From: Desulfitibacter sp. BRH_c19
Lineage (GTDB): Bacteria > Bacillota > DSM-16504 > Desulfitibacterales > Desulfitibacteraceae
Reading direction: 5' to 3'
DNA length: 64,000 nucleotides
NCBI GenBank assembly: GCA_001515945.1
Contig: LOER01000026.1
Span: forward strand, 270,821 to 334,820
Position 1 is the stretch's first letter. Each line of letters starts with the position of its first letter. Position numbers and translations under genes: made by a program. Positions 44,635 through 53,335 of this stretch are shown in pieces. Under the pieces are notes generated by a model that made no database searches, had not been told where the DNA came from, and saw nothing but the letters and a program-made list of their open reading frames with translations.

Positions 44635-45951
44635 ATGAAAAGAATTAACTCAAAGCTACATATAAGTTCACTAAATAAAGTACCAGTTGGAATAAAAGTA
44701 AAAATAGTAGCATGTATAATAGTAGCTCTACTGATTAGCCCAACAATAGCTGTTTTCATAAATAACCTTGTTCAAAGAACAGGTCTAATTTCTGGAAATA
44801 TAGCTGTGTATGTATCAACAGCTATTAATCTAATAGTTGTTTCAGCTATAATCCTTTTATGCTTAAATATAATAGTTATAAAACCCATAAGAGTTTTGGC
44901 TGACAAATTGGAACAAGCAGGCGAAGGCGATTTGACTTCTTTTGTAGATTTCAAGTCGAAGGATGAAATAAAGGCTTTAGGTGATCTATTCAACATGATG
45001 CTGATTAATCAATCACAAATCATAAAAGACGTTAGGCAAAAATCTAATCAAGTTGTAGAAGCATCAGGAGAGATGTCTGTATCTACAGAACAGATAAGCT
45101 TAGCAACTAATCAAATAAGCCAATCAATGCAGGATGTTGCCAGCAATACGGAAGAACAAAACAATTCAGTAGTTGAAACCTCCAAAGCATTATTACATTT
45201 ATCTGACTTAGTTCAAACAGCCCAGGCTAATGCAAAAGATGCCAATGAAAATTCCGAACATACTAGGCAAAAGGCAGTTGAAGGCAAAGATAAAGTTCAA
45301 GAAACGGTACAATCTATGACAGTAATTAGCGAGAAAACTAATGAAGCAGTTACGGTAATACAACAACTAGATGGTGTTTCCAAGGCAATTGGCGATATTA
45401 GTACAACTATAAATAACATTGCAGAACAAACAAATCTTCTAGCCTTAAATGCTGCAATAGAAGCGGCTAGGGCAGGAGAACATGGGAGAGGTTTTGCAGT
45501 AGTAGCAGATGAAGTTCGAAAGTTAGCAGAGGAATCCAATAAGGGTGCAAGCGAAATATCCAAATTAATAAATGAAATGACAAAAAAAACATCTCATGCC
45601 GTTCTATCTATTAATCAAGGTAAATTAGCTGTCGACAATGGTGTCCAGGTTGTTAAACAAACCGAAGACTCCTTTGCAAAAATAATTGAAGGGATTAATC
45701 ACGCTGAAAAAATTATTGATACCATTGTAGAAATTACCCAGGATGAAGTAGCCACCTCCGAGGAAATTCTTAAACTAATTGAAAGTGTGGGCAGTTTATC
45801 GCAAGAAACTGCATCCTATAGTCAAGATGTGTCTGCATCTGCGCAAGAACAATCTGCCACTCTTGAAGCCCTGTCTGAATTAGCTAGAACGAGCAAGGAA
45901 ACAGCAACTCATTTAGAACAAGCGGTTAAGAAATTTAAGGTTTCAGACTAA
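44635..45951 (+). CDS. Methyl-accepting chemotaxis protein without a sensor domain
   Basis: 438 residues. Two membrane helices (about 23-44 and 60-85) are joined by only about 15 residues, so there is no real extracellular ligand domain. A HAMP region follows (about 85-137), then the long signalling domain with the conserved hairpin tip [21 protein letters not shown] near 262-282. It would signal to CheA/CheW. Such receptors may sense membrane state or internal cues. No other chemotaxis gene is nearby, and it interrupts the usual murA-spoIID order. Confidence 0.88.
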   Translation: MKRINSKLHISSLNKVPVGIKVKIVACIIVALLISPTIAVFINNLVQRTGLISGNIAVYVSTAINLIVVSAIILLCLNIIVIKPIRVLADKLEQAGEGDLTSFVDFKSKDEIKALGDLFNMMLINQSQIIKDVRQKSNQVVEASGEMSVSTEQISLATNQISQSMQDVASNTEEQNNSVVETSKALLHLSDLVQTAQANAKDANENSEHTRQKAVEGKDKVQETVQSMTVISEKTNEAVTVIQQLDGVSKAIGDISTTINNIAEQTNLLALNAAIEAARAGEHGRGFAVVADEVRKLAEESNKGASEISKLINEMTKKTSHAVLSINQGKLAVDNGVQVVKQTEDSFAKIIEGINHAEKIIDTIVEITQDEVATSEEILKLIESVGSLSQETASYSQDVSASAQEQSATLEALSELARTSKETATHLEQAVKKFKVSD

Positions 45952-45959
45952 ACCTTTAT

Positions 45960-45988
45960 TCATATTTCCCCACACCTACACATATATA
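45960..45988 (+). promoter_or_regulatory. Putative sigma-E promoter of spoIID
   Basis: TCATATT (45960-45966), 14-bp spacer, CATATATA (45981-45988). It fits the mother-cell sigma-E pattern (KMATATT-N14-CATACANT) with two mismatches in the -10. spoIID is sigma-E dependent in B. subtilis. Confidence 0.5.
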
Positions 45989-46009
45989 TCTTAAGAAAGA
46001 GGAGATAAT

Positions 46010-46041
46010 CACCTTACATCCAGCATTCAAGATGTAAGGTG
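46010..46041 (+). promoter_or_regulatory. Hairpin in the spoIID leader
   Basis: CACCTTACATC (46010-46020) and GATGTAAGGTG (46031-46041) are exact complements with a 10-nt loop. It lies just upstream of the AGGAGGGG ribosome site and has no T run. It may stabilise the mRNA or serve as a DNA operator. Confidence 0.5.
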
Positions 46042-46064
46042 AAATTGTGTTAGGAGGGGACAAG

Positions 46065-47048
46065 GTGCGTAAACTAATAGCGTTAATGTTTTTACTTGTT
46101 CTAATTGGAGTAATTGTATTACCTGTAATAATAGTAAGTAATTTTAAAAAGACTGAAGAGCCTCCTGTAGTTATTGACACAAGTGAACAAAACATAACTG
46201 TCTATTTTCACCAAACAGATGAAACAAGGGTAGTGCCATTAGACGATTATCTGGTAGGAGTTCTAGCAGCCGAGATGCCAGTAGATTTTGAACTTGAAGC
46301 ACTTAAAGCTCAGGCGATAACAGCTAGAACCTATGCATTAAGACGACTAACTTTAAGTAATGCAAACGAGATTCATCCTGAGGCAATTGTTTGCACAAAC
46401 TCTAATCATTGTCAGGCTTATCTATCATCTGAGGACATGAAAGAAAGATGGGGTATGATCAACTACTTTATTAACAAAAGTAAGATGGAAGAAGCAGTTT
46501 CTTCCACAAAAAATATTGTTGTAACATATGAGGGACGACTTATAGAACCTGTATATCATTCAACCAGTACCGGCAGAACGGAAAACTCGGAGGACGTATG
46601 GTTAAACAAAATTCCTTATCTTCGGAGTGTAGAGAGCCCAGGAGACAAGGAATCACCACATTTTCAAGAAAGGAAAACCCTCACTTTAGGACATATCGAT
46701 GCTGCTCTGGGAACAAATCTACAAGCGCTTCCTGCATCAACTATGCAGGGTACCAATCAAAATGTCATAAAGGTACTAGAAAACACATCAACAAATAGAG
46801 TAAGAAAGCTCCAGATTGATGGAAAAACTCTAATGGGTACCGATATTCGAAGTGCTCTGGGATTAAATTCTACTCAATTCACATGGCAGCTTCAGGGAGA
46901 TAAAATAATCTTTACAACAACCGGCTTTGGTCATGGAGTAGGCATGAGTCAGTATGGCGCAAATGCTATGGCAAAAAGTGGAGCAAATTTTGAGCAGATA
47001 TTAAAACACTACTATACAGGAGTAGAATTACAAACGATAGCCCAGTAA
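46065..47048 (+). CDS. spoIID: Stage II sporulation protein D
   Basis: 327 residues. SpoIID is a membrane-anchored lytic transglycosylase that thins septal peptidoglycan during engulfment, with SpoIIM and SpoIIP. One N-terminal helix (about 4-24) is followed by the SpoIID domain with LVGVLAAEMP, LKAQAITARTYAL, PVYHSTSTGRTE and GFGHGVGMSQYGANAMA. GTG 46065 is chosen for the upstream AGGAGGGGACAAG. The order murA-spoIID-spoIIQ is the Bacillus order, with a chemotaxis receptor inserted. Confidence 0.92.
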   Translation: MRKLIALMFLLVLIGVIVLPVIIVSNFKKTEEPPVVIDTSEQNITVYFHQTDETRVVPLDDYLVGVLAAEMPVDFELEALKAQAITARTYALRRLTLSNANEIHPEAIVCTNSNHCQAYLSSEDMKERWGMINYFINKSKMEEAVSSTKNIVVTYEGRLIEPVYHSTSTGRTENSEDVWLNKIPYLRSVESPGDKESPHFQERKTLTLGHIDAALGTNLQALPASTMQGTNQNVIKVLENTSTNRVRKLQIDGKTLMGTDIRSALGLNSTQFTWQLQGDKIIFTTTGFGHGVGMSQYGANAMAKSGANFEQILKHYYTGVELQTIAQ

Positions 47049-47143
47049 CCAGAAGACAGGAAACAGAATACAGAATTCAGAAGATGGGCTCTAGCTTTAG
47101 GTTCTTATTCTGACCCTACTGACTCCTGTCTCCTGTATTACCC
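47046..47143. repeat. Heptad repeat element, fold-back form
   Basis: AACAGAATACAGAATTCAG on the left, CTCTAGCTTTAGGTTCTTAT in the middle, and CTACTGACTCCTGTCTCCTG on the right. Closely related to the element at 32814. It separates spoIID from the spoIIQ promoter. Confidence 0.7.
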
Positions 47144-47162
47144 TATAGTGCACCTTCCCCAC

Positions 47163-47191
47163 GTTTAGTTTGGTATAAAATCGGTAATACT
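47163..47191 (+). promoter_or_regulatory. Putative sigma-F promoter of spoIIQ
   Basis: GTTTA (47163-47167), 15-bp spacer, GGTAATACT (47183-47191). The -10 fits the forespore pattern GGNNANANT exactly and the -35 differs from GYATA by one base. spoIIQ is sigma-F dependent in B. subtilis. Confidence 0.65.
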
Positions 47192-47210
47192 AAACTTGAG
47201 GTGATGTGCT

Positions 47211-47945
47211 ATGAAAAAATTTAAAATAAAATCCTACATTATTAAGGTAAAAGAAAATATTTCTAATTTAAAGAAGAGTATTATCAGTAGATATAAGGAG
47301 TTTTCTCCTAAAAAATATCCAAAAGTAGCTTTATTGCTTGTGCTGCTTGCAGCAACAGCAGTACTGGGAAGTACTGCCTATTATACAGGAATTATAGATA
47401 GTTTTATGAAGGATCAAGGACCCACTATAGAAGTAATCCAAGAAGAACCTGAAGAAAAAACTATTCCATCAGTAATCCCTGAAGCTCCAGATGTAATTGG
47501 TACTCCATCTTTACCAAAGGAAGAAAAAAAAGTACCTAAGGATATTAATGTAGTAGATGAATCACCGAATTTAACATTTCCTGCTGATGGAGAAATAATT
47601 AGAGAATTTGGTTTTAATTATAGTAAAACCTATAAAGACTATAGGTTCCATGACGGTATAGATATTGAAGTTCCCGAGGGAGCCTCTGTACAAGCTGCAG
47701 CAGCTGGTAAAGCGGTTACAGTATCTTATACAGAAATAGATGGATATACTATTACAATTGACCATGGCTCATACCTGCAAACACAGTACAAGCATTTATG
47801 TGAGGTGGATATTGCCAGAGGTGACACTCTAGAGCAGGGTCAAGTAATAGGTAAAATAAATAATCCAGACTCCTACCTCCATTTTAGCATTAGCCACAAA
47901 GGAGATAATCAAGATCCCACAACATATCTATTCTATGAACAGTAA
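47211..47945 (+). CDS. spoIIQ: SpoIIQ-like M23-family sporulation protein
   Basis: 244 residues: cytosolic N-terminus, one membrane helix (about 38-58), a linker, and an M23 domain (about 120-240). In B. subtilis SpoIIQ on the forespore binds SpoIIIAH to form the feeding channel. Zinc ligands H147 and D151 (HDGID) and H224 are kept, as is H195 (YKHL), but the first histidine of the HxH pair is tyrosine (Y222). Endopeptidase activity is therefore uncertain. Located directly after spoIID with a sigma-F-like promoter; GAGGTGATGTGCT precedes the ATG. Confidence 0.88.
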   Translation: MKKFKIKSYIIKVKENISNLKKSIISRYKEFSPKKYPKVALLLVLLAATAVLGSTAYYTGIIDSFMKDQGPTIEVIQEEPEEKTIPSVIPEAPDVIGTPSLPKEEKKVPKDINVVDESPNLTFPADGEIIREFGFNYSKTYKDYRFHDGIDIEVPEGASVQAAAAGKAVTVSYTEIDGYTITIDHGSYLQTQYKHLCEVDIARGDTLEQGQVIGKINNPDSYLHFSISHKGDNQDPTTYLFYEQ

Positions 47946-47965
47946 TGAACAGTAACGAATTAGAA

Positions 47966-48012
47966 AAAGACCTCTCATTCCTTGTAATATTAAGGTTTGA
48001 GAGGTCTTTCCT
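47966..48012 (+). terminator. Intrinsic terminator after spoIIQ
   Basis: AAAGACCTCTCA (47966-47977) pairs with TGAGAGGTCTTT (47998-48009), then CCTTTT. Confidence 0.82.
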
Positions 48013-48157
48013 TTTGCGAAAAATAACATGTATCAACGAAGTATCTAAAATAAAGACAATTTTTTTTGGACTAAGTGTCTAAAAAAATTAATTTAATGTA
48101 TAACTTATGTTACATAGGAAAATAATCCTACGGACAAATTCAAGGAGGTTAATATTT

Positions 48158-48562
48158 ATGTTTAATTGGATTAACAAGCAATTAAAGAGTCAAAAAGGTT
48201 TCACTCTAGTTGAATTGATGGTAGTTGTAGTTATTATAGGGATTTTAGTGGCGATAGCAATACCGGTTTATAATAGTGTGACAAACAGGGCGAACATAAG
48301 TGCAGTAGAAGCCAATTTAAGAACAATTGATGGAGCTATTATGCAACATCAAGCCACTATAGTTACCCCGACAGCGCCTAGTTCTGATAATTTAACTGGC
48401 GAATTTTTAGCAGAGTGGCCTACAGGTCCAACTGGAGTCACAACATATAAAGTAGTTGGAGACGGTAGTAGTACAACGCCTTATAGGGCAGCTGTTGAAA
48501 TTCCTGCTGATACTTTTGGAAATGCTGCTGCGATAGATAGTTCTTTACCTATAACTTGGTAA
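48158..48562 (+). CDS. Type IV pilin-like protein
   Basis: 134 residues. The class III leader MFNWINKQLKSQKG ends in the cleavage site G14/F15, followed by FTLVELMVVVVIIGIL with the essential glutamate E19 at position +5. A short globular domain rich in T, S and P follows, with no cysteines. ATG 48158 is chosen for AAGGAGG upstream; the frame start at 48107 has no site. No pilus assembly genes are in the window, so it is an orphan major or minor pilin. Confidence 0.9.
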   Translation: MFNWINKQLKSQKGFTLVELMVVVVIIGILVAIAIPVYNSVTNRANISAVEANLRTIDGAIMQHQATIVTPTAPSSDNLTGEFLAEWPTGPTGVTTYKVVGDGSSTTPYRAAVEIPADTFGNAAAIDSSLPITW

Positions 48563-48633
48563 TTCTTTTATAACAGACATTGAAGGTGCTAAGCAGGTAA
48601 TCTGTTAACTTTTATAGATAGGATGAAGATTAG

Positions 48634-48726
48634 CCTCCTGCTATAGTGAATAGTGGGAGGTTGTTTTATAGAAAGCTCAGACACCTCATCTCTTTTTGTC
48701 GAAAACAACCCAGAGGTGTGTTTTTT
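48634..48726 (+). terminator. Two consecutive hairpin terminators after the pilin
   Basis: GCCTCCTGC pairs loosely with GTGGGAGG (48634-48661), then TTGTTTT. A second hairpin has ACACCTC (48681-48687) and GAGGTGT (48713-48719), then GTTTTTT. Similar sequence to the first hairpin follows the ATPase gene at 52910. Confidence 0.7.
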
Positions 48727-48802
48727 ATAGAATTAATAAATGTAACTTAAAAATCAGCTTCTTTTTTGTTGCATCAATGCTCAATGATAGAAGGTGGAAT
48801 AT

Positions 48803-50014
48803 TTGAATGGTAAGGTTGTAATATTAGCATCTATGCTAGGTTTATACCCATTAATTGTCATACCTAATCCTATAGATTACTTCTACTTTCCTAGGTACAT
48901 CGTATTGGTTATTGTTTCTATGATTGCTCTTTTGTTTATTGCGAAAAATTTAACAAAAATAACTCATCGAGCCTTAATACCTCTAGGATTATTTATATTA
49001 TTTGCATTTCTTTCAACTATCTTAGCTATTGAACCAATGAAGGCATGGACTGGTAGTATTCGTTATTCTGGGTTTAGTACTTACTTGTTCTGCATTATTT
49101 TATTTTTTCTTGCCTACAGTAATAACAATGTTAATTTAAAAAGATTAATTGATAGTATGATTATATGTGCTTCCCTGGTTTCATTTACTGCACTCTTACA
49201 GCATTTCGGATTAAATATAGTACCACATGAGCTTGTCAGAGCAACTTACGCAAGTTTTGGAACAATGGCTAATCCTAATTTTTTGGGAACTTATACTGCT
49301 TTTATTTTACCTGCTTCCATCATTTCATATATGCGTTATTCCAAAAGAATATATCTTTTAAGTACAGCTATGATATATGCAGGCCTTATTGTATGTGTAA
49401 CCCGAGGTGCCTGGATAACCTTTGGTATAGCATTTATTTATTTATTATATTATTATTTAAAGATTTTTAATAAGCGAAAATTAATATTACATGTTACTTT
49501 AGTATTGTTTATCACTACTGTTTTTCTATTGTCAACTTCTGATGGCATTATACTAAATAGAATTCTGAGTATTTCGAATGAGGTAACATCAGCTATTGCA
49601 CTAGAAGATAGTGCCGGGTCCAATAGAATGCTTGTGTGGAAAAAGGTAGTAGAACTCATATCAGAACATTGGTTGTTTGGAATAGGCCCAGACAATTTGA
49701 ACTTAACAATAGTAAAAAATGAAACAAACTTTTTTGTAGATAAGGCACATAATATCTTCCTTGAAATGGCAGTTACTATGGGTATTTTTGCTATGCTTTC
49801 ATATATGGCTTTTTTAAGTTTTTTCTTGAGAATGTGGAAAGGTGAGCAAGAAATCATGTTTTCCACAATGATTTTATCCTACATTATTCAAGGACAATTT
49901 AACATTGATGTAGTAATGATAATGCCAATTTTTTGGATAGTTTTAGGTTTATCGCTTGCTAATATGGAGAAGCATAAAGGAAGCAAATGGACGGCATATT
50001 GTGTGAAAAGTTAA
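48803..50014 (+). CDS. O-antigen ligase/Wzy-type polytopic membrane protein
   Basis: 403 residues with about ten to eleven hydrophobic segments. A large loop holds SAGSNRMLVWKKVVELI and then HWLFGIGPDN and DKAHNIFLEMAVTMG, the pattern of O-antigen ligase and polymerase (Wzy_C) proteins. It probably joins or polymerises a surface glycan, or glycosylates the preceding pilin (pilin-ligase pairs are known; here inference). TTG 48803 after AAGGTGG is the likely start; GTG 48794 is the alternative. Confidence 0.75.
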   Translation: MNGKVVILASMLGLYPLIVIPNPIDYFYFPRYIVLVIVSMIALLFIAKNLTKITHRALIPLGLFILFAFLSTILAIEPMKAWTGSIRYSGFSTYLFCIILFFLAYSNNNVNLKRLIDSMIICASLVSFTALLQHFGLNIVPHELVRATYASFGTMANPNFLGTYTAFILPASIISYMRYSKRIYLLSTAMIYAGLIVCVTRGAWITFGIAFIYLLYYYLKIFNKRKLILHVTLVLFITTVFLLSTSDGIILNRILSISNEVTSAIALEDSAGSNRMLVWKKVVELISEHWLFGIGPDNLNLTIVKNETNFFVDKAHNIFLEMAVTMGIFAMLSYMAFLSFFLRMWKGEQEIMFSTMILSYIIQGQFNIDVVMIMPIFWIVLGLSLANMEKHKGSKWTAYCVKS

Positions 50015-50203
50015 TTTAGGGGGATCCATAACCCTGCAGAAATGATATAAAACCAAATGGACGGTTCTTGTGCTTTCCAGAGAACCTGCTGGTGTGACTG
50101 AGTAAAGAATGAACCAGAATTTCAGTTACATAACTCCCATTAGTATCAAATGCCACAGCAGGTTTTAAAGATTAGGTATGTCATGGGAAATCAAGGGGAA
50201 GGA
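50015..50203. other. Degenerate repeat-rich gap
   Basis: It contains a decayed family B-like core (AACCAAATGGACGGTTCTTG at 50051) and distant complementary arms AACCTGCTG (50083) and CAGCAGGTT (50156). No gene is seen. Confidence 0.4.
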
Positions 50204-50756
50204 AAATCAAGGGGACAGGTACGTTGATTTGGAGTGGTGGGATAAAGATTTAAGAACTACGAGTTGGATGAAAGCGGTCTGTGGAAAGTTGAGTAGCCCT
50301 ACCAACTGACTGCAAAAAGGAACTAATTCTCACTACAAAAGAATTCCTCTAACATCATCTGAACAAAAAGCCAATGACTACAACAAAAGCACCTAAAACA
50401 GAATACAGCAATCCGACTGCATAATAATAACTCTGCAGTCAGCAGACTAAGAAGAGGTCCAAGAGAGAGATAATCAAATTCTCTTTCCTGGGCCTTTTTC
50501 TGTGAATAATTTCCACAATTGTACCTTCTTTATATTTTCCTGAATCTATTCCCCTCCTCTTTAGCCCTTCTTCTGAATTCTCTCTCGTGCATTTCAATTC
50601 TAAGTAATTCCATAATAGCCAAAACTTTCATACCACTCTTTGTTCTTTTTGCATCAAATTCCTCAGATAGATTAAGAGAAAACTAACCAAGAGGGAGGCC
50701 CTTTTATGCAAGATTACATTCGTCAAAAAGTTTTGGATATTTCCAAATATATAAAG
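50204..50756 (+). repeat. spoIIID-upstream duplication, unit 1
   Basis: A unit of about 550 bp that opens with a perfect family D palindrome (AAATCAA, GGGGACAGGTACG, TTGATTT). It includes a terminator at 50455-50499 and ends after the first 16 codons of a spoIIID copy. Unit 2 follows immediately. The two units are roughly 85-90% alike by eye. Confidence 0.85.
50455..50499 (+). terminator. Intrinsic terminator in unit 1
   Basis: AGGTCCAAGAGAGAG and CTCTTTCCTGGGCCT pair imperfectly, followed by TTTTC. The homologous, better-paired copy is at 51003. Confidence 0.65.
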
Positions 50757-50780
50757 AAAATCAAGGGGACAGGTACGTGA
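50706..50780 (+). pseudogene. Truncated spoIIID copy 1
   Basis: The ribosome site GAGGGAGG and 16 codons (MQDYIRQKVLDISKYI) match the true gene, then the frame runs into the family D palindrome of unit 2 and stops at 50778. It encodes at most 24 residues and lacks the helix-turn-helix. Confidence 0.85.
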
Positions 50781-51299
50781 TTTGGAGTAGTGGGATAAAG
50801 ATTGAAGAACTACGTATTGGATGGAAGCAGCCTTTAGAAAGTTGAGTAGCCCTTCCAACTGGCTACAAAAAAGACCTAATCCTCACTACAAAAGAATTCC
50901 TCTAAACAACAGCTAGTCAAAAACCATTGACTACAACAAAAGCACCTAAAACAGAATACAGCAATCCGACTGCATAATAATAACTCTGCGCTGACTAACT
51001 AAAGGCCCAGGAGAGAGATAATCAAACTCTCTTTCCGGGCCTTTTTCTGTGAACAATTCCACAATTGTACCTTCTTTATATTTTCCTGAATCTACTCTCC
51101 TCCTCTTTAGTCCTTTATCTGAATTCTCTCTCCCGCATTTCAATTCTAAGTAATTCCATAATAGCCAAAAACCTTCATGCCATTCTTTGTTCTTTTTGCA
51201 TCAAATTCCTCAGATAGATTAAGAGAAAACTAACCAAGAGGGAGGCCCTTTTGATGCAAGATTACATTCGTCAAAAAGTTTTGGATATTTCCAAATATA
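50757..51299 (+). repeat. spoIIID-upstream duplication, unit 2
   Basis: A tandem copy of unit 1, opening with a one-base-deleted family D palindrome and ending at the same point in spoIIID, codon 15-16. A shorter third copy (52951-53125) leads into the complete gene. Confidence 0.85.
51003..51046 (+). terminator. Intrinsic terminator in unit 2
   Basis: AGGCCCAGGAGAGAG pairs with CTCTCTTTCCGGGCCT around a short loop, followed by TTTTT. Confidence 0.75.
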
Positions 51300-51307
51300 C
51301 AAAATAA
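51254..51307 (+). pseudogene. Truncated spoIIID copy 2
   Basis: ATG 51254 and 15 codons of spoIIID, then TACAAAATAA gives an early stop at 51305. The remaining 200 bp up to the ATPase gene are AT-rich and show nothing further. Confidence 0.85.
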
Positions 51308-51505
51308 TATTATCAAGGAATGTTTCAATGCATTTTTATAATGTACACATATACTACTACATGAAAGTATGAATTTTGTGCTAAATATTATTAATATTTA
51401 TGTGATGTATTGACTTTTTATTGGATAAATGGTTATACTATTTATAAAAACGTGATAAAACAGCGCAAAATATGTATAATTATGTGATAATTTGGAGGTA
51501 ACGCT

Positions 51506-52855
51506 ATGGAAAGATTGATTTTGCGGGATTTACTGCAGTGGAAAAAATCTAAGCACCGTAAGCCCCTCATTTTAAAAGGCGTTCGTCAGGTAGGCAAGAC
51601 ATGGGTGCTCAAGGAATTTGGTAGACGTTATTATAAAAATGTTGCCTATTTTAACTTTGATGAACACCCGGAATATAAGCAGTTTTTTGAAAAGACAAAG
51701 GATATTGAGCGTATTTTACAAAACTTGATGATGGCAAGCAGTCAAACAGTTAAGCCGGATAAGCCGGAGGACACGCTCATTGTTTTCGATGAGATACAGG
51801 AATGTCCTAATGCTCTGAATACTCTCAAATATTTCTGCGAAAACAAACCGGAATATCATGTAGCCTGCGCAGGTTCGCTTTTAGGCATTGCGCTGGCGAA
51901 GCCTGCCTCTTTCCCCGTTGGCAAGGTAGATTTTTTGGAAATTAGACCGATGACCTTTACCGAATTTTTAATGGCTAATGGTGATGACAATCTTGTTGCT
52001 TACATGAACAGCTTAGGTAGCCTTGAAGCCATTCCACAGGCTTTTTTCAATCCGCTTTATGAAAAGATAAAGATGTATTTTGTCACAGGTGGAATGCCGG
52101 AATCCGTTCGGTCCTGGACACAAGACCGTGATGTTGAGCTAATGCAGCAGGTGCTTTCCAATATATTAGGGGCGTACGAACGGGATTTTGCCAAACATCC
52201 GGAACCTAAGGAGTTTCCCAAGATTTCACTCATATGGAAATCAACTCCGTCCCAGCTTGCGAGAGAGAATAAAAAATTTATCTATAAAGTAGTAAAGGAA
52301 GGCGCTCGGGCCAGAGAATATGAGGATGCTCTACAATGGCTTTGTGATGCGAACCTGACTTATAAAATTTACCGCAGTAGTGCACCGGGACTGCCAATTT
52401 CGGCCTATGACGAGCTGACTGCCTTCAAGCTTTATCTGGTGGACGTGGGACTTCTGCGCCGTTTGTCCCTTTTGGCACCCTCTGCCTTCAGCGAAGGCAA
52501 TCGTCTGTTTGTGGAATTTAAAGGGTCACTTAGCGAGAATTATGTACTGCAAGCACTAAGAAACCAGTTTGAGGCCATACCGCGTTATTGGACGATGGAT
52601 AATCCCCGTTATGAAGTGGATTTTCTAATACAGCGGGAAAATGATATTCTGCCCATTGAGGTAAAATCGGAGAGCAATGTGGAAAGCAAGAGTCTTAAGA
52701 AGTTTAAAGAGAAGTACGGTGATAAGGTCAAGCTTCGTGTCCGTTTTTCGCTGAACAACCTGCGCCTGGATGATGATCTGCTGAATATTCCATTATTTAT
52801 GGCTGATCATGCAGATAAACTGATCGGGATGTCTTTGAAACAATTGGAGATTTAG
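51506..52855 (+). CDS. AAA ATPase with DUF4143 domain
   Basis: 449 residues. Walker A GVRQVGKT at 25-32 and Walker B LIVFDEIQ at 91-98 belong to the AAA_14 group. The C-terminal DUF4143 domain carries EVDFLIQ and PIEVKSES, a pattern resembling PD-(D/E)XK nuclease folds. Base composition is visibly more GC-rich than in the flanks, which suggests recent transfer. It lies between truncated and complete copies of spoIIID, so it breaks up the spoIIQ-spoIIID-mbl order. The role is unknown; many relatives are scattered in genomes as mobile cassettes. Confidence 0.85.
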   Translation: MERLILRDLLQWKKSKHRKPLILKGVRQVGKTWVLKEFGRRYYKNVAYFNFDEHPEYKQFFEKTKDIERILQNLMMASSQTVKPDKPEDTLIVFDEIQECPNALNTLKYFCENKPEYHVACAGSLLGIALAKPASFPVGKVDFLEIRPMTFTEFLMANGDDNLVAYMNSLGSLEAIPQAFFNPLYEKIKMYFVTGGMPESVRSWTQDRDVELMQQVLSNILGAYERDFAKHPEPKEFPKISLIWKSTPSQLARENKKFIYKVVKEGARAREYEDALQWLCDANLTYKIYRSSAPGLPISAYDELTAFKLYLVDVGLLRRLSLLAPSAFSEGNRLFVEFKGSLSENYVLQALRNQFEAIPRYWTMDNPRYEVDFLIQRENDILPIEVKSESNVESKSLKKFKEKYGDKVKLRVRFSLNNLRLDDDLLNIPLFMADHADKLIGMSLKQLEI

Positions 52856-52908
52856 CTTTTCGTTTGTCTTATTTTGAACGAAAGTGCGTAATTGGATATT
52901 TGAAACAA

Positions 52909-52937
52909 GCCTCCTGCGGATAATGGGGGTTGTTTTA
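52909..52937 (+). terminator. Probable terminator after the ATPase gene
   Basis: AAGCCTCCTGCGGATAATGG followed by GGGTTGTTTT forms a short stem like that at 48634. Confidence 0.5.
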
Positions 52938-52979
52938 TGTCTTTGAAGTTTGTCTCCCGCACTTCAATTCTAAGTAATT

Positions 52980-53007
52980 CCATAATAGCCAAAAACTTTC
53001 ATACCAC
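52980..53007 (+). promoter_or_regulatory. Possible sigma-E promoter of spoIIID
   Basis: CCATAAT (52980-52986), 13-bp spacer, CATACCAC (53000-53007). The match to sigma-E consensus is partial. The same sequence is kept in unit 1, while unit 2 has CATGCCAT. spoIIID is sigma-E dependent in B. subtilis. Confidence 0.35.
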
Positions 53008-53077
53008 TCTTTGTTCTTTTTGCATCAAATTCCTCATATAGATTAAGAGAAAACTAACCAAGAGGGAGGCCCTTTTG

Positions 53078-53335
53078 ATGCAAGATTACATTCGTCAAAG
53101 AGTTTTGGATATTTCCAAATATATAATAAAGGAGGGCACAACTGTCCGCACTACTGCAAATATTTTTAGAGTAAGTAAAAGTACAGTTCATAAGGACGTT
53201 ACAGAGAGATTACCTAGAATTAATGAAGAATTATCATTAGAGGTAAAAAAAGTATTACAAAATAACAAAGCTGAAAGGCATATTAGAGGCGGAGAAGCCA
53301 CTAGAAAAAAATATAAGCAAAATAATGTATCCTAG
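53078..53335 (+). CDS. spoIIID: Sporulation transcriptional regulator SpoIIID
   Basis: 85 residues, close to the usual size. SpoIIID is the small mother-cell DNA-binding protein that turns many sigma-E genes on or off. The helix-turn-helix is TVRTTANIFRVSKSTVHKDV (about 23-42), followed by the conserved ERLPRIN and the basic tail RHIRGGEATRKKYK. The ATG follows GAGGGAGGCCCTTTTG. mbl is the next gene, as in Bacillus. Two truncated copies of its 5' end lie upstream. Confidence 0.95.
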   Translation: MQDYIRQRVLDISKYIIKEGTTVRTTANIFRVSKSTVHKDVTERLPRINEELSLEVKKVLQNNKAERHIRGGEATRKKYKQNNVS

